Origin: Colius striatus
Taxonomy: Eukaryota; Chordata; Aves; Coliiformes; Coliidae
DNA: 64,000 nt
Assembly: GCF_028858725.1 (NCBI RefSeq)
Contig: NC_084775.1
Span: 15,707,597 to 15,771,596, forward strand
Direction of reading: 5' to 3'
The translations under genes and the position numbers were made by a program. Positions 1 to 10,800 of this stretch are shown piece after piece. The first letter of the stretch is position 1. Every line of letters starts with the position of its first letter. The notes under the pieces are model-generated. The model searched no databases. It was not told where the DNA came from and was given only the letters and a program-made list of their open reading frames with translations.

Positions 1-231
1 CTGCTGGGCTGGGGAGGGCCCTTTGCAGTGGGAGGTGTGGCAGGGTCCTGCTTGTCCTTGGTGCTGTCCCAGCAGCCCAGCCTGGGCTCAGCTGTACTTT
101 TTGCAGGACGAGCTGCCTTCCCAGGCCGGTCCCTGTGGCATGTCCTGGCACTGTGTGTGTGGAGTGGGGTGTGGGTGCAGATGCAGCAGTGTCCATGCAG
201 ACAGCAGTGACTGTCTCTCTTCCCTGCACAG

Positions 232-341
232 AGGCTCTGGCTTTCAGCTGTTTCACTGAGCTTATGAAGAGGATGAATCAGAACTTCCCCCACGGAGGAG
301 CCATGGACACCCACTTTGCCAACATGAGATCCCTGATCCAG
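232..341 (+). CDS. SGSM1: SGSM1 coding exon, fourth from last
   Basis: The acceptor is a pyrimidine-rich tract ending ctgcacag, and the donor is CAG|GTAGGG at 342. The exon starts with the last two bases of a split GAG codon and ends in phase 0 after SLIQ. It encodes the TBC segment [15 protein letters not shown] followed by [20 protein letters not shown]. Confidence 0.94.
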
Positions 342-1816
342 GTAGGGGGGTCCTGGTGCAGGGTTGGCAGCTCTCAGGGCAGAGGGGAAAGCTGCTCTTT
401 GGACAAGAGTCTCAGAGGGGCTTAGAGGAGCTTTCAGTGGTGGGAAGCAGGAGGGAGCAGAGGGCAGCCCAGGAGTAACATGTGCCAGGATTGCAAAGGA
501 GGGAGGAGCTGTGTGGAAGACTGTGTGTGATGGGGTGAGAGAGCAGTGGGAAGGCAGGCAGGCAGGCAGAGGAATGGCTGGTGCCTCTGGTGTGCCCTGA
601 GGAGTTCCTGTTGCTTTTCTTGGCAGATTCTGGACTCAGAGCTCTTCGAGCTGATGCACCAGAATGGTGATTACACTCACTTCTACTTCTGTTACCGATG
701 GTTTCTCCTGGACTTCAAGAGAGGTGTGTTCTGTGAGGGAGGCAGTTGAGGCCAGCAAATGGGGAGGGAAGGCAAGGGCTGCCATGTGCTTCCAACACAC
801 TCTGCAGCTTCAGCTCTCTGAACTTCACTTTTATTTGCCACACGTTCCTGTGTTGCTTTTCCCTGGTAGATTTGTGGCTGGTGTTTTGGTCTAGATACAG
901 AACCTGTTGTTCCAGAGCTGCTGGTGAGCCTCGGCCTCAGTGGTGTCCTGAAGCCTGTGCCACCAGCTGCAGGCCAGAATATTTGTCTCTACAGACAACT
1001 TACTGCTTCCAAGTGGAGCGGGTTGTGGTGGGAAGGAGCCACCTGGCGTGGCTGCCCAGTGCTGCCGTGAGCTCTGTGAGTCAGGATGACCACATGCCCA
1101 CGGCTGGGGTAGTGACTGCCAGCCTTCCTCTGCTCACAGAGCTGGTGTATGACGACGTGTTCGCTGTCTGGGAGACCATCTGGGCGGCTGCACACGTGTC
1201 CTCTGCACACTACGTGCTCTTCATCGCCCTGGCGTTGGTGGAAATGTACCGGGACATCATCTTGGAGAACAACATGGATTTTACAGACATCATCAAGTTC
1301 TTCAACGGTACAGCTGTGTGCTGCTGGGCTGCTTGTGGCAGCAGCTCAGGCGTAGGCAGCAGTTGTCTGTGTGGCTACAGACAGCCGTGTCTGGGCTAAG
1401 GTGGGACGTGTGTGGTTGTGGGACGCTGACACTTGGAACGTGATGGTAAAGAGAGCCCTTGGCCCCGACAGCCAGGCTCTGGTGGGATCTGCCACAGTGC
1501 CATCCTTGGCAGCAGCCCACTGTGTCGGGCTTGAAGGGAGCTGTGGGTGTAGGTTGTGCTCCCGAGATGAGCTGCTGAGCCGTGGCTCAGCCGGGGCTGG
1601 TGCCTGGGGACTCGAGCAGGAGTTTGCAGCCTCAGCTCCTCCGTGGGGCTCAGCTGGGAAGCAGAGCTGTGAGGCTGGGGCTGCTCACGTCTCACCTCCG
1701 TGTGGGTTCCTTCTGTCTGTGTTCCAGAAATGGCTGAGCGGCACAACACCAAGCAGATCCTGAAGCTGGCTCGGGACCTGGTCTATAAGGTGCAGACTCT
1801 GATTGAGAACAAATGA
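232..1816 (+). CDS. SGSM1: SGSM1 C-terminal coding exons (5' part outside window)
   Basis: Four exons (232-341, 627-723, 1140-1307, 1728-1816) join in one frame with GT-AG borders and end at a TGA. They encode about 154 residues of the C-terminal half of a TBC domain, including [19 protein letters not shown], the [20 protein letters not shown] segment and the closing [17 protein letters not shown]. This is the pattern of small G protein signaling modulators. I chose SGSM1 over SGSM2 because of the [10 protein letters not shown] ending (SGSM2, as I recall it, has a different ERAEHH-type ending) and because KIAA1671 follows, as in the human order. Family knowledge: SGSM proteins have an N-terminal RUN domain and a TBC domain and act on RAB and RAP GTPases at membranes. 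The RUN domain and the catalytic Arg and Gln fingers of the TBC domain lie in upstream exons not present here. Confidence 0.95.
553..568 (+). repeat. (GGCA)n microsatellite in SGSM1 intron
   Basis: Four tandem GGCA units lie in the intron between the first two SGSM1 exons of the window. Confidence 0.7.
627..723 (+). CDS. SGSM1: SGSM1 coding exon, third from last
   Basis: The acceptor is ttgcttttcttggcag and the donor is GAG|GTGTGT at 724. The exon enters in phase 0 and leaves in phase 1. It encodes [16 protein letters not shown] and then the aromatic-rich [16 protein letters not shown], a conserved TBC-domain helix pair. Confidence 0.94.
1140..1307 (+). CDS. SGSM1: SGSM1 coding exon, second from last
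   Basis: The acceptor is cttcctctgctcacag and the donor is ACG|GTACAG at 1308. The exon is phase 1 at both ends. It encodes [17 protein letters not shown], then [20 protein letters not shown] and DIIKFFN, the C-terminal helices of the TBC domain. Confidence 0.94.
1728..1816 (+). CDS. SGSM1: SGSM1 terminal coding exon with stop codon
   Basis: The acceptor is ttctgtctgtgttccag. The split GAA codon restores the frame, and [18 protein letters not shown] is read through to LIENK and a TGA at 1814-1816. The protein stops at the end of the TBC domain, as expected for the family. Confidence 0.94.
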
Positions 1817-3262
1817 AGGCTGTGGGGAGGCTGAGGCGGGCAGACGACGAGCCGGGACCCCCCTGCAACGCTTCCTCCCCAGCTCCCTTTGCTCCAAGTG
1901 CCACACCTGTGGAAACAAGGTAGTTGGACACATGCTGCTGCCTAACTGGAAGTACCCTTAGCTCTTCAAGTGCTGTGTTCAGTGTTAGGTGCAGGGGCCC
2001 TGGCTCAGGTCTTCACAGCCAAAGATCGTGCGGTTGTGTTTGATGGCTGAGGACCCTGCACGCGGGGCCCAGGCTGTGGCTGCCCTGCTGCACCCCCTGG
2101 GAGTGGGGGCTCTGGGGGTCAGGGCTGACAGCCCCTCCTTGGGCTCAGCCTTTGCTGGGAGGGAATGAAGCCGTATCCTTGGTGAGCCATTGCCCCGTGG
2201 GGGAGAAAAGGCCCCGAGCCCCGGGCGCTGCAGGGATGTGCCACCACTCGCTTCTCACTGATGCCACAAGGGTCTGCCAGTTACAGACAGGGACTTTGAT
2301 CACAGAAGTTCCTCTTCCTTTGATCTTGTCCCTTGATACAAAGCATCCCCTTTAGTAGTTCTCTCCCTGGGATGTTTGTGTTGTTTGCTACTACAGTGTC
2401 TGAGCACACGAGAGTTTCGTCTCTGGGTGGATTTTCACAAGAGCTCCAAATTCAGCATCGGGTTTTCCTTTCAAAATCCAGCCTCTGTAACTCTCTCTGA
2501 ACACTGAAAATCCCATCCTCTGGGAACTCTAGACTTGAGGTTTTCTTACCTGCCTTACTCTAGCTGCTCGTGTGAGGAGCCTGGTCTCCCTATTGTCCCT
2601 CTGCAGCCCCTGTTAGGGGAGAGCTCCTCAGAAGGCAAGTCAGAGCCCCTGACTTCAGTGGCTGCCCTGACTTTCCCTCTGGAGGTGCCCATCTCTTCCT
2701 CTATGACAAGACGAGCAGCTGGGCAGCACAGACAGCCCCCTTGGTGCCTGCAGGCTTTCTGGGTGGTGCTGGGACTGGCTGCAGAGCCCCCCCAGTCCAC
2801 TGACAGTCTCCAGTCAGGTCTTGGTGGGCTGTTTTTTTTATATGCTTATGAAGAGGAAAGCAGCCCAAAGTCCCTGGGTGGTCTTTGCTTTTGGGAGATG
2901 CTCTTCTGTGGCCACTTTTCCTGCAGTGGCTCTCCAGTGTTGCAGCCCCTGGAGCACACTGCATGAAGTGCCTCTCCAGCACTGCCGGCGTGGGAGCAGA
3001 GCTGCTGCCTCAGGCCAAGGCTGCACAAAGAGGGTTTGGATTAATTTTTCAACTCAGGTAAAAAACTATAAAGGGAAAGGAGAGGTGTGGGGTCATTGGT
3101 GGGCCTGGGTCAGCCAGGGAGGGCTTTGCTGTGGCCACAGGGCTGCCATGAATGTGTGCTTGTGGCAGCAGGGAACAGGCTGGCTTGTAGCTCGCTCTGA
3201 GGGTACTTTCTCTCAAGTTTTGCTGCAAAAACGTGTGTTTCCCCTCCATGCAATGTGTGGGA

Positions 3263-3282
3263 TGTGTATGTGTGTGTGTGTG
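3263..3282 (+). repeat. (TG)n microsatellite
   Basis: An almost pure run of TG dinucleotides, with one TA interruption, lies in the SGSM1 3'UTR. Confidence 0.8.
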
Positions 3283-4270
3283 CTCTCCTCCTCGCCTCTG
3301 TGAGACAAGGCCCTGCTCTTCCCGTGCTGTTGGAGTGCTGCTCACCAGGAGGGACAAGGGGCCTTTCCCTCTCCTGTGGAACATGTGTCTGTGCTGTGTG
3401 TGCTGAGCACTTGTGGTGTGTGTCAGGTGCTGCTTGCTGAAAAAGAGACAGATTTAAATCTGCAGAAGAGAAAACTGCTGCTGCAGAAAAGTTCTGCTGA
3501 GCATGGGGAAGCTGTTGGCAGTTCCTGAGCAAATCAGCTGCTCTCTCTGCAGTGCTGGGACACCCAGGCTGCAGCTGCTAGAACCAGGGAACAGAGGTGT
3601 GCAGTGAAGCCCTGGGGAAGGAGGACTGCAGCCAAGGTGGGAGCCATGGGGAGCCTCTTACTTCCCATCATCTCATCTAGAAAACGTGTACCAACAATCT
3701 AGGAAACTCTGAAGCAGTTTTCAGTGTTAAATCTGCTTGGTCTGGAGTAGCACTGGAAACAAAGGCATCTGAGCTTCACACCTGCCAGTTCACCTGTTAG
3801 CTTCTGGCTCTCCCCAGAGCAAAGTGACAAGCTCCCAGGCTGTTCCTGTTCCCTCTGGGTCCTGGGACAGGCAGCAGTCCGTCTGCATCCCCTCCTCCCC
3901 CAGGGCAGGGCTCTGTCCCCCCTCTTACTGAGGGATAAGAACAAGTAGGTCAACTTAAACACAGTCCTGTCAAGCAACATCCCTGACACTTTCTTACAAG
4001 TTTCTGTTTTTCCTTCCCTTGGCTTTCAAACAAAAAACAGCCAAGGAACCCTGCACAAGGTTTGCTGTGTGGATTAACTGAGAGTGTGTTTGAGCTGCTC
4101 CATAGCAGTGTTTTTTGGATGACTTCTGGGGGAACCAGTATTTATGGATGGATTGTGCATCACTGTGTGTCCTCGTGTCCTGGCCTGTGTGTGCATCGTT
4201 CTGCAAATGGACATAGATCTTGTCAATGTTCTTTACAGTATCTTGTAAATGTTTACCAGAAAATTGTGTC

Positions 4271-4278
<8 letters not shown>

Positions 4279-4301
<23 letters not shown>
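4279..4301 (+). repeat. (AT)n microsatellite
   Basis: About eleven AT dinucleotides, flanked on the 5' side by a related TATATATT run from 4271, lie about 250 bases before the proximal SGSM1 poly(A) signal. Confidence 0.85.
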
Positions 4302-4535
4302 CAGTATAGAGGGAAAAGAAGTGAATTAAGTGGGTTATTTTTTGAAGGGGGGAGAAGAAATCTTTTGCTTCTAAGTGGTTTCTATAGCACCTACTCTGTG
4401 ATGTGCCAACCTGTGCTGTGAGAGTTGCTCTGCTACAGCATCAGGAAGCTCAGAGCAGAGCTGCCATCGTGGCCTCAACTGGGCTCAGTTTCAGTACTGC
4501 CTTGAAAACTGCAAAAGAAGGAAAAAAAGGGGGAA

Positions 4536-4541
4536 AATAAA
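4536..4541 (+). terminator. SGSM1: Poly(A) signal AATAAA, probable proximal 3' end of SGSM1
   Basis: A canonical AATAAA is followed within about 40 bases by GU-rich sequence (ctgtggtgctgaggggagtg), the expected layout of a cleavage site and downstream element. It is the first good signal after the stop codon. Confidence 0.6.
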
Positions 4542-5134
4542 GCTTTGTAAAAGGTTCCAGCTGTGGTGCTGAGGGGAGTGTGCAGGAGCTGACCCCGCTG
4601 GAGCTGCACAGGGCTTCCCGCCTGCCCTGGGCTCAGTCTGGGTAGGAGCAGTTGCACTGTTGAGGCTTGGTGTGGGTTGTAGAGAAATTGGACAGTGCAG
4701 AGAATATGGTGTGTCATTGAAATTGGGACTGGAGTCATTGTCCTTTGCAGCTATCACAGCCTTTGGTTAGGGAGCATGGGCTGGCTCCTGCAGGGTGCTC
4801 CCGTGCTGCTCTGCTCCAGCTCCTACAACAGGCAGCAAAACCATCTGATCCCAACGGCTCCTGTGAGTGCTCAGGTCTGAGCAGTTTGTCAGAGGTCGTG
4901 GTGGGCAGCAGCTCTGTTCTGTGCTGACCCCACACCAGCAGCTTTGTGTGCCTGGAGTCTGGGCTGAGATCTATGTGATGGTTAAAAGCAAAGGTTTGTG
5001 TTTGTTCACAGGCCTTCTCCTGCCTCAGCCTCTCCTGCCTGCCTCTGCTCCCCTGTTAGATTGCCCTGAGGTCGAAGCTTTATTCTGGGTTTTGGAGGGC
5101 TGGAGCCCTTGTGGCCCTGCCAAGGGGCACAGAT

Positions 5135-5178
5135 CTGTCCCAGCCCTGTCCCAGCCTTATCCCAGCCCTGTCCCGTCT
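5135..5178 (+). repeat. 11-bp tandem minisatellite, about four units
   Basis: The units are ctgtcccagcc, ctgtcccagcc, ttatcccagcc and ctgtcccgtct. This is a short degenerate minisatellite in GC-rich sequence downstream of SGSM1. Confidence 0.75.
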
Positions 5179-6923
5179 GTGCAGGCACAGGGCTGCCTCT
5201 GCTCCAGGGAGGGAGAAGCCTGTGGCAGGGGAACGTTTGCCCATATACAGTCATCTTGTCTGGCCCCCTGGGGAGAGGAATGTCTCATCCCAGCAGCTCT
5301 GTGCAGCTGAGATCCACCCTGTGCAATGGCACCACAGGCCAGGGACTATCTTTATCCTGCTGTGGGAGCAGCATTCTGCAGATGCAACCTCCCAAGTGGC
5401 TCTGAGTGCCCACCTCTGTTAGTGTTACTGATGGAAACACTGCAGAAGTTGCCTTTGTTCTGAGATGTGAGGTTTTCGTGGGAGTTTTTCTCTGGCTGTG
5501 TCGAGTCTCTGAGGTGCTTTGCTATAACATTCTCTGTGAAGACTGAGAGGGTTATTTGCATGGCAGCTTCTTCCTGCCACCCCATTCTGCTCTCATCCAG
5601 CCACTTACACTCTGGACATCCCTTAACGTCTCCAAACAGACCTTTTATTGTGGCAGAGCCAGCAGCAGAAGTGCAGGTGTCAGTAGCCACTGTCACTGAT
5701 GAGTGAAGAACAGACCAAGTGGCTGTTGTTGATGTGGCAGCTTGGGACTGCACTTCTGCTGGGCCCATCCAGGGGCAAGCTGAGCCCATCCCAAAATCCC
5801 ACCCTGGAGACACAGGCCTTGTGGCAGGCAGGTGGCAGAGAGCAGTGATGGGATGAGCTGCTCCTAATGCTTCCTCCTTTGTTTATTTGTTTACTGACTC
5901 TAATCTGGCTGGCTAGTTCTCCTTTCCTTCCCCATGCACTTGGAGTTCATTCTCTCCTTGGGCTAATTCTCTGCACTGGGAGCCACTGAGGCAAACAGTT
6001 CTCAAAATAGGTGTGGGGCCAGCTTCAGGATTCTCATCTCCTAAGTCTGCTTTAAAGAATTCCTTGGCCTGTGTGCTGTGGCTCTGCTGTTGAGCCCTGG
6101 CAGCCTCTGAGCCCCTTCACTGGGCAGACAAATGATTGTTGTTGCATCAAAACATCTGTCAGATAATTTTCTCTTCATTTGGGAAATTCCCAGAGCCTTG
6201 AGCAGTTCTGGGCACGTTCTCAGCATCTTACATCACGTGAGCACAAACCGATAGTGAAAGAGCACAACTTGGAGCTGAAGTGAGCGTTTCCTAGCAGTGT
6301 GGAAGGGCTGCAGCGCTCACCAGAGCCAGTTTTCAGATACCCTGGAGTGGCCCAACTGCCACTGCCCGTTGCCTGCTGTCTGGGGGCTGCAGGGATGCTC
6401 AGTCAGGGTCGGGATCCTCGCTGCCTGCCCTGAAGCAACCCCCTCTCAGCGATGAGGGCACCCGACACTGGGGTCCCCAGTCCCAGCCGCCACGTCTGTG
6501 TTTTCCAGGGCAGCGTGGGCTGAGGCTGGGGCTGGGGCTGCTCTGGGGCCATGGATGTGTGTTTCTGCAGCTCAGAGCGTCTGGACTTCTTCTAAACTTT
6601 GTCCCATCTCGAATTTCCTGCAGAATGTTCATGTTTGGATGAGCCACAGCAGTCTTTTAGTCCGTGTCTAATTTTGGGTTAGTCATGAGCATCTGAGCCC
6701 TTCAAATTCCTGTTGAGTGGTTTAATAACGTCCTGGTTGGAGTTGATTTTGCACATAGAGACTGAGCAGGGAGCCCAAGGAGGGACTTGGGCTGCAGGTG
6801 ACGGCCTCTGGTCTGTGCCTGAGCACAATGGTTCCCAAGCCATGGGCACTAAAGGCTCTGAGGCCAGTCCTGCCTCCCCCTCAGCCCCAGCAGCTGGGTC
6901 CTCAGCAGGGACTTGTGTGCCTT

Positions 6924-7029
6924 TCATAGAAACACAGAATCCCAGAGTGGTGGGGGTTGGAAGGGACCCAGAGCTCATCCAGCCCAAGCCCCTGCTAAAG
7001 CAGGATCACCTAGATGAGGTCACACAGGC
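6924..7029 (-). mobile_element. CR1 LINE 3'-end fragment (antisense)
   Basis: The sequence tcatagaaacacagaatccc, then ggttggaagggaccc, catccagcccaag and caggatcacctagatgaggt, matches the reverse complement of the avian CR1 LINE 3' end. It is a diverged, non-coding scrap of about 105 bp with no reverse transcriptase. Confidence 0.85.
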
Positions 7030-7173
7030 TTTCCCCTGCCTTCCCAGAGCTCTGCAGGGGCTGGGCAGGGGATGCTGCTGAAGGGGGAGAGGGCTCAGGG
7101 CAATGGCCACTTTTCATGCACATCTGTTTGTGCAAGGGGTTACAAGCACCATTCATCTATTGTTTTTCTTTAA

Positions 7174-7183
7174 AATAAATAAA
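7174..7183 (+). terminator. Overlapping AATAAA pair, possible alternative SGSM1 3' end
   Basis: Two overlapping AATAAA hexamers sit at 7174-7179 and 7178-7183. They could be a distal cleavage signal for SGSM1. The downstream sequence is only moderately GU-rich, so this may be chance in an A-rich patch. Confidence 0.25.
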
Positions 7184-7849
7184 TGAAAGCTAAGATGTGA
7201 ACTATGCACCAAACTGGGTGGAAGTTCTGAGGGTGGGTGAGGCTTCGCTGCTGGGGGAGATGAAGAACTGCAAGTGCCAGCTGTGGATGCTGAGGTACTG
7301 AGCAGCTCATTTTCCTGACTGCCTGAGAAGATCCAGGTAAATTCCCAGAGATTCAGTCTCCTCCTGGAGGATAATTCCCAGGGGCCAGGGCAGGAGGAAG
7401 CTGCTTTTCACAAACTGAATGAAAACCTTTGTTGCAAATCTCCCCCAGAGCCCTGGTTGTCCCTCCCCTGGGGCTGAGGTGTGAGCAGAGCCCTGCAGGC
7501 TGTGTGGGTGCTGCAGGCTGTCACCCTGCTGCCGTCCCAGGCCTGGGGGACACGGGCCTGGCTCTCAGCAACGGGTTGTGAATGTATCTGGTGTCCTGCC
7601 ATTAGACTTCTACGTTGCCCTGCACTGAATTGCTGCTTTTCCATGTCAGATGGCATTTTGGTCTCTGGGAGTTGCTCTGTCAGAGCTTAATGAGCACTAC
7701 AGCTTTTAATATACTCGTAGAAGTGCTGCTAATGTTCTTGAGATGATTTGAATTCCACACTGTGGTGTGATCTCTGGTTTATATTATTTTATCCATGCTG
7801 TTGGGTTTTTATGTAAACTGTTCCTTATTGTTGTTCAGAAAGAAAAACA

Positions 7850-7855
7850 ATTAAA
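7850..7855 (+). terminator. ATTAAA, possible distal SGSM1 3' end
   Basis: ATTAAA follows about 150 bases of AT-rich, 3'UTR-like sequence (atttgaattccacactg, then tatattattttatcc and tgtaaactgttcc) and is followed by GCTCT and a T-rich stretch. Together these look like the end of a long 3'UTR, but no transcript data support it here. Confidence 0.35.
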
Positions 7856-7899
7856 GCTCTATTCTCTATGGTTAATGTATTTCCAAATCAATCAAGGCC

Positions 7900-10800
7900 T
7901 GCTGGTTCTTCAGGGCTGTGCAGTCCCTGGTGTGACACACAGGTAAAGGCAGCACTGGGGCTGGGAGCTCTGGGGTGAAAACGCTGTGGGCACTGGGAGG
8001 GGGCTGGGGATGCTCAGTGCTTTTATCCTCCTTTTGAGGAGAGGCTTCTGCTCCCCTCCCCACAACACCTGCTCTTTCCTGCCACAGAAACTGCCACTGG
8101 TTTTTAATGAGCACTCAAAGCCACAGCAAAAGAGATGGGGCTGTGTCTGCTCTGGGAAAAGCCCCCGTGGGTGCTGAATGCCTGTCGGTGAATGCTCCTG
8201 GTGCCCTCAATTGGTAATGCCAATGAGGTCGATCTGCACTGAGCTATTTCTGGGCTTCCTGAGCTGCTGACAAGGAACTTTTGAAGTAAGAATGAGTGTG
8301 TGGCCTGAGATCTAGAGCTGAATCTTTCTCTCAGCCTCCTCCCCCTTCCAGCACCTCTGTCCCAGGGAGCACACTGGAGCTCTCCCTTGCTGCAGTGCCT
8401 CCTCCCCAGGAGCCTTGCTGGCACCTTGACTGGTTTTTGCACTTCTCCCCTGTTGCAGTGCTTGTTGTAATCTGTCACCGTGGCACTTGCTTTCCCCAGG
8501 TGCCTCCTGGGCGCCAGCAGCCCGTGGCCTTGCAGAAGGCAGGGGAGTGCTCCCTGGAACAGGGCATTAAACACCCCTGGTCTTGATCTCATCATCTTGC
8601 CTTGATATTTCCTGCATGTGTCTCTAGACCTTTAAACCCCATGGTATGACAGGCTGTGGTGCCTTTCTCACCCTGGGTTGGGGAGTGACAGAAACAACAT
8701 GCTTTTCATTAGAAAATGCAAGGAGGGTGAGAGGGGAGCAGGAGGATGAGCTGCTCCCAGGTCCTGGCTGCTGCTGGGGCGTGCCCCTTGTCATCCCCGA
8801 GGGCTCCAGAAGGTCTTTGGGCTCCCAGCACTCCCTGGGGAGGGGGTGAGCCCTGTCCCTGGGTGCCTTTGCAGCCTGGCAGCGATGCTGAGCTGGTTGG
8901 TTCCTGTGCTGGGAGGGCAGGATGGGTTTGCATCCACCTGAATGTCCTGTTTCAAACAGCTCCAACCCAGCTTCAGTCCAGCTCTAAACATGGGACTGGA
9001 GTGAAGGCAAGACTGGATGCTAGCTCCAGCTTCCTGCCTCTACATACTCGTGAGAAGAAGCTTAATTAAACAAAACCTGGTGTTTAATTAATCCTTAATA
9101 TGTTTGCTTCTTAGGGCATGTTTGCTCTAATGGCACAGCACCAGTTTTCAGTGCAGGCTCATTGATTGCCAGGGAACTCGCAGTGAAGAACTTCAAAAGG
9201 GCGACGAAGATGCTCCCCAAACAGGCACAGCTTGCAAAATGCCAGGGTGGGATTCAGCCAGCCTCTGTGAACGTGTTAATTACCTTGTACTAATTGGCAG
9301 TCTGATCACTAGAGGCCAAGTCCCTGATGTGCACAAGCAGAAGCTCTGTGTGTTCCTGGTGCAGACACTGGCAGGAATGCTGCTGTCTAGATGGAGGCAA
9401 GTGAACGATCCCAAAAGTGGATTTCATGAATTTTTAAGGGGGATCCTCTCTTACAACAGCAGCTCCCCTGAGGCTGTGCTTTGAAGTGCTCTGGCCTTGG
9501 TACAGACACTGACACTTCCATCAGAGCTGCGCCCTCCCTGCAGTGAGGGGACAAGGGCCCGTAAGGCTCCTCTGAGCCGTGTCAGGGACAGCAACTGCTG
9601 CCCACGTCTGCAAACAAAGGTGCTGGAGGAGACACGTCCCTGTGAGCTGCTGTCAGCTCCTGCCAGGGCTGGAGGGGCTGTGGCAGCCCTGGGATTTTCC
9701 ATGGCCTGGGGTTGATCTGAGCCCTTGGGCTGCAGAGGCAAACCAGCCTGACGTGGCACATGCCCAGGGCAGCTGCAGGGGGCAAGGAGGGGACATTGGT
9801 GGCCGGGTCACCTGCGTGGCTGCCAGCCCTCTGCCAAACCCCCTCCCACATGGCACAGGGCTGCAGGGCCAGCAGGGACTGAGGCTATTTATAGCACATG
9901 ATTAACATGCATGAATGAACCTGTTTGACCTCAGCACAACCAACGTGCTTCCAGTCTGAACACCCACCTGTGCTCAGGTGTGCCCTGGCCTGGGAGCCCC
10001 CCAGGCTGCAGCTGTGTGTGCAGGTGCTCTCTGAGGGTCCCCTGCGTGTGGCTGTGCCCAGCACAGCCCTCAGGAGCCCCTTTTACATGGATACAGCAGC
10101 GTTTGTGCTGTCCCTGTGCTGCTGAGGTCAGGCACCAGCACCAGCCACGCTGGCTGATCTCTGCACGAGGAGGGACTTTGCTAGGTGGGCTCTGGAGTCC
10201 CCTCGTGCCGGGTTTGTGTGCGGTGACTGTGGTGGAGCAATTCATGCCACAGGATGTCCGAGGAGCTGTAGGGGCACCTCAGGGCCAGGAGAACCCAGCT
10301 CAGACATGGGAGACAAAAGAAGACAGAGGTGTTAAGCCCGTTCTGGAGCACAAGGAAGTGAGAGTGCTTTTTCCTGGAGCATTTCTCAGAAAGCGAAAGC
10401 ATTTCTGCACGGCTTTGAGCAGCTGCATTGGAACAGCACGTGAGCCTTCCACGGGATTTATCAGAGAGCTCGGAGCTGTGGTAAAGCACAAGCTGAGCCC
10501 AGCAGTGCTGCCACGGGCAGGGCTTTGTTTCCTGAGTGGCTCCAGGAGCTCAGGGAGGCCGTTGGGGAGCGAGAGGCTGTTGCCCCTGCGAGGGCTCAGG
10601 GTGCTGTGCGTGGTCTGTGCTGAAGTGACTGAGCCAGTCCCCGGGTGGACAAGTTTATTTGAGCTTTTATGAGTTCAGCAAATGCAACAAAGGTACTGGC
10701 CTTTATCACTTTGGCCAAGAGCCTGTTGTTGTTGGCTGAGTTACAGGAGCACGAGCTGAAATCTGAGTCACTCTTCTGCTTGGGAAAACAAACCCAGACT

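Larger units (their letters stand above)
1817..4560 (+). other. SGSM1: SGSM1 3' untranslated region (proximal form)
   Basis: About 2.7 kb lies between the SGSM1 stop codon and the first convincing poly(A) signal (AATAAA at 4536), with no coding exon that I can support. It includes a TG microsatellite near 3263 and an AT microsatellite near 4279. The extent is inferred from the signal alone; transcript ends were not available. Confidence 0.6.

Noticed and set aside
746..1399. 217-codon + strand frame across 746-1399
   Set aside because: It contains the real SGSM1 exon 1140-1307, but the rest is intron read through at both ends. Only the splice-bounded part is coding.
9980..10672. 230-codon + strand frame in the SGSM1-KIAA1671 spacer
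   Set aside because: Cys/Pro/Leu-rich, no domain or homology that I recognise, and competing frames of similar length lie on the other strand; typical of GC-rich non-coding DNA.
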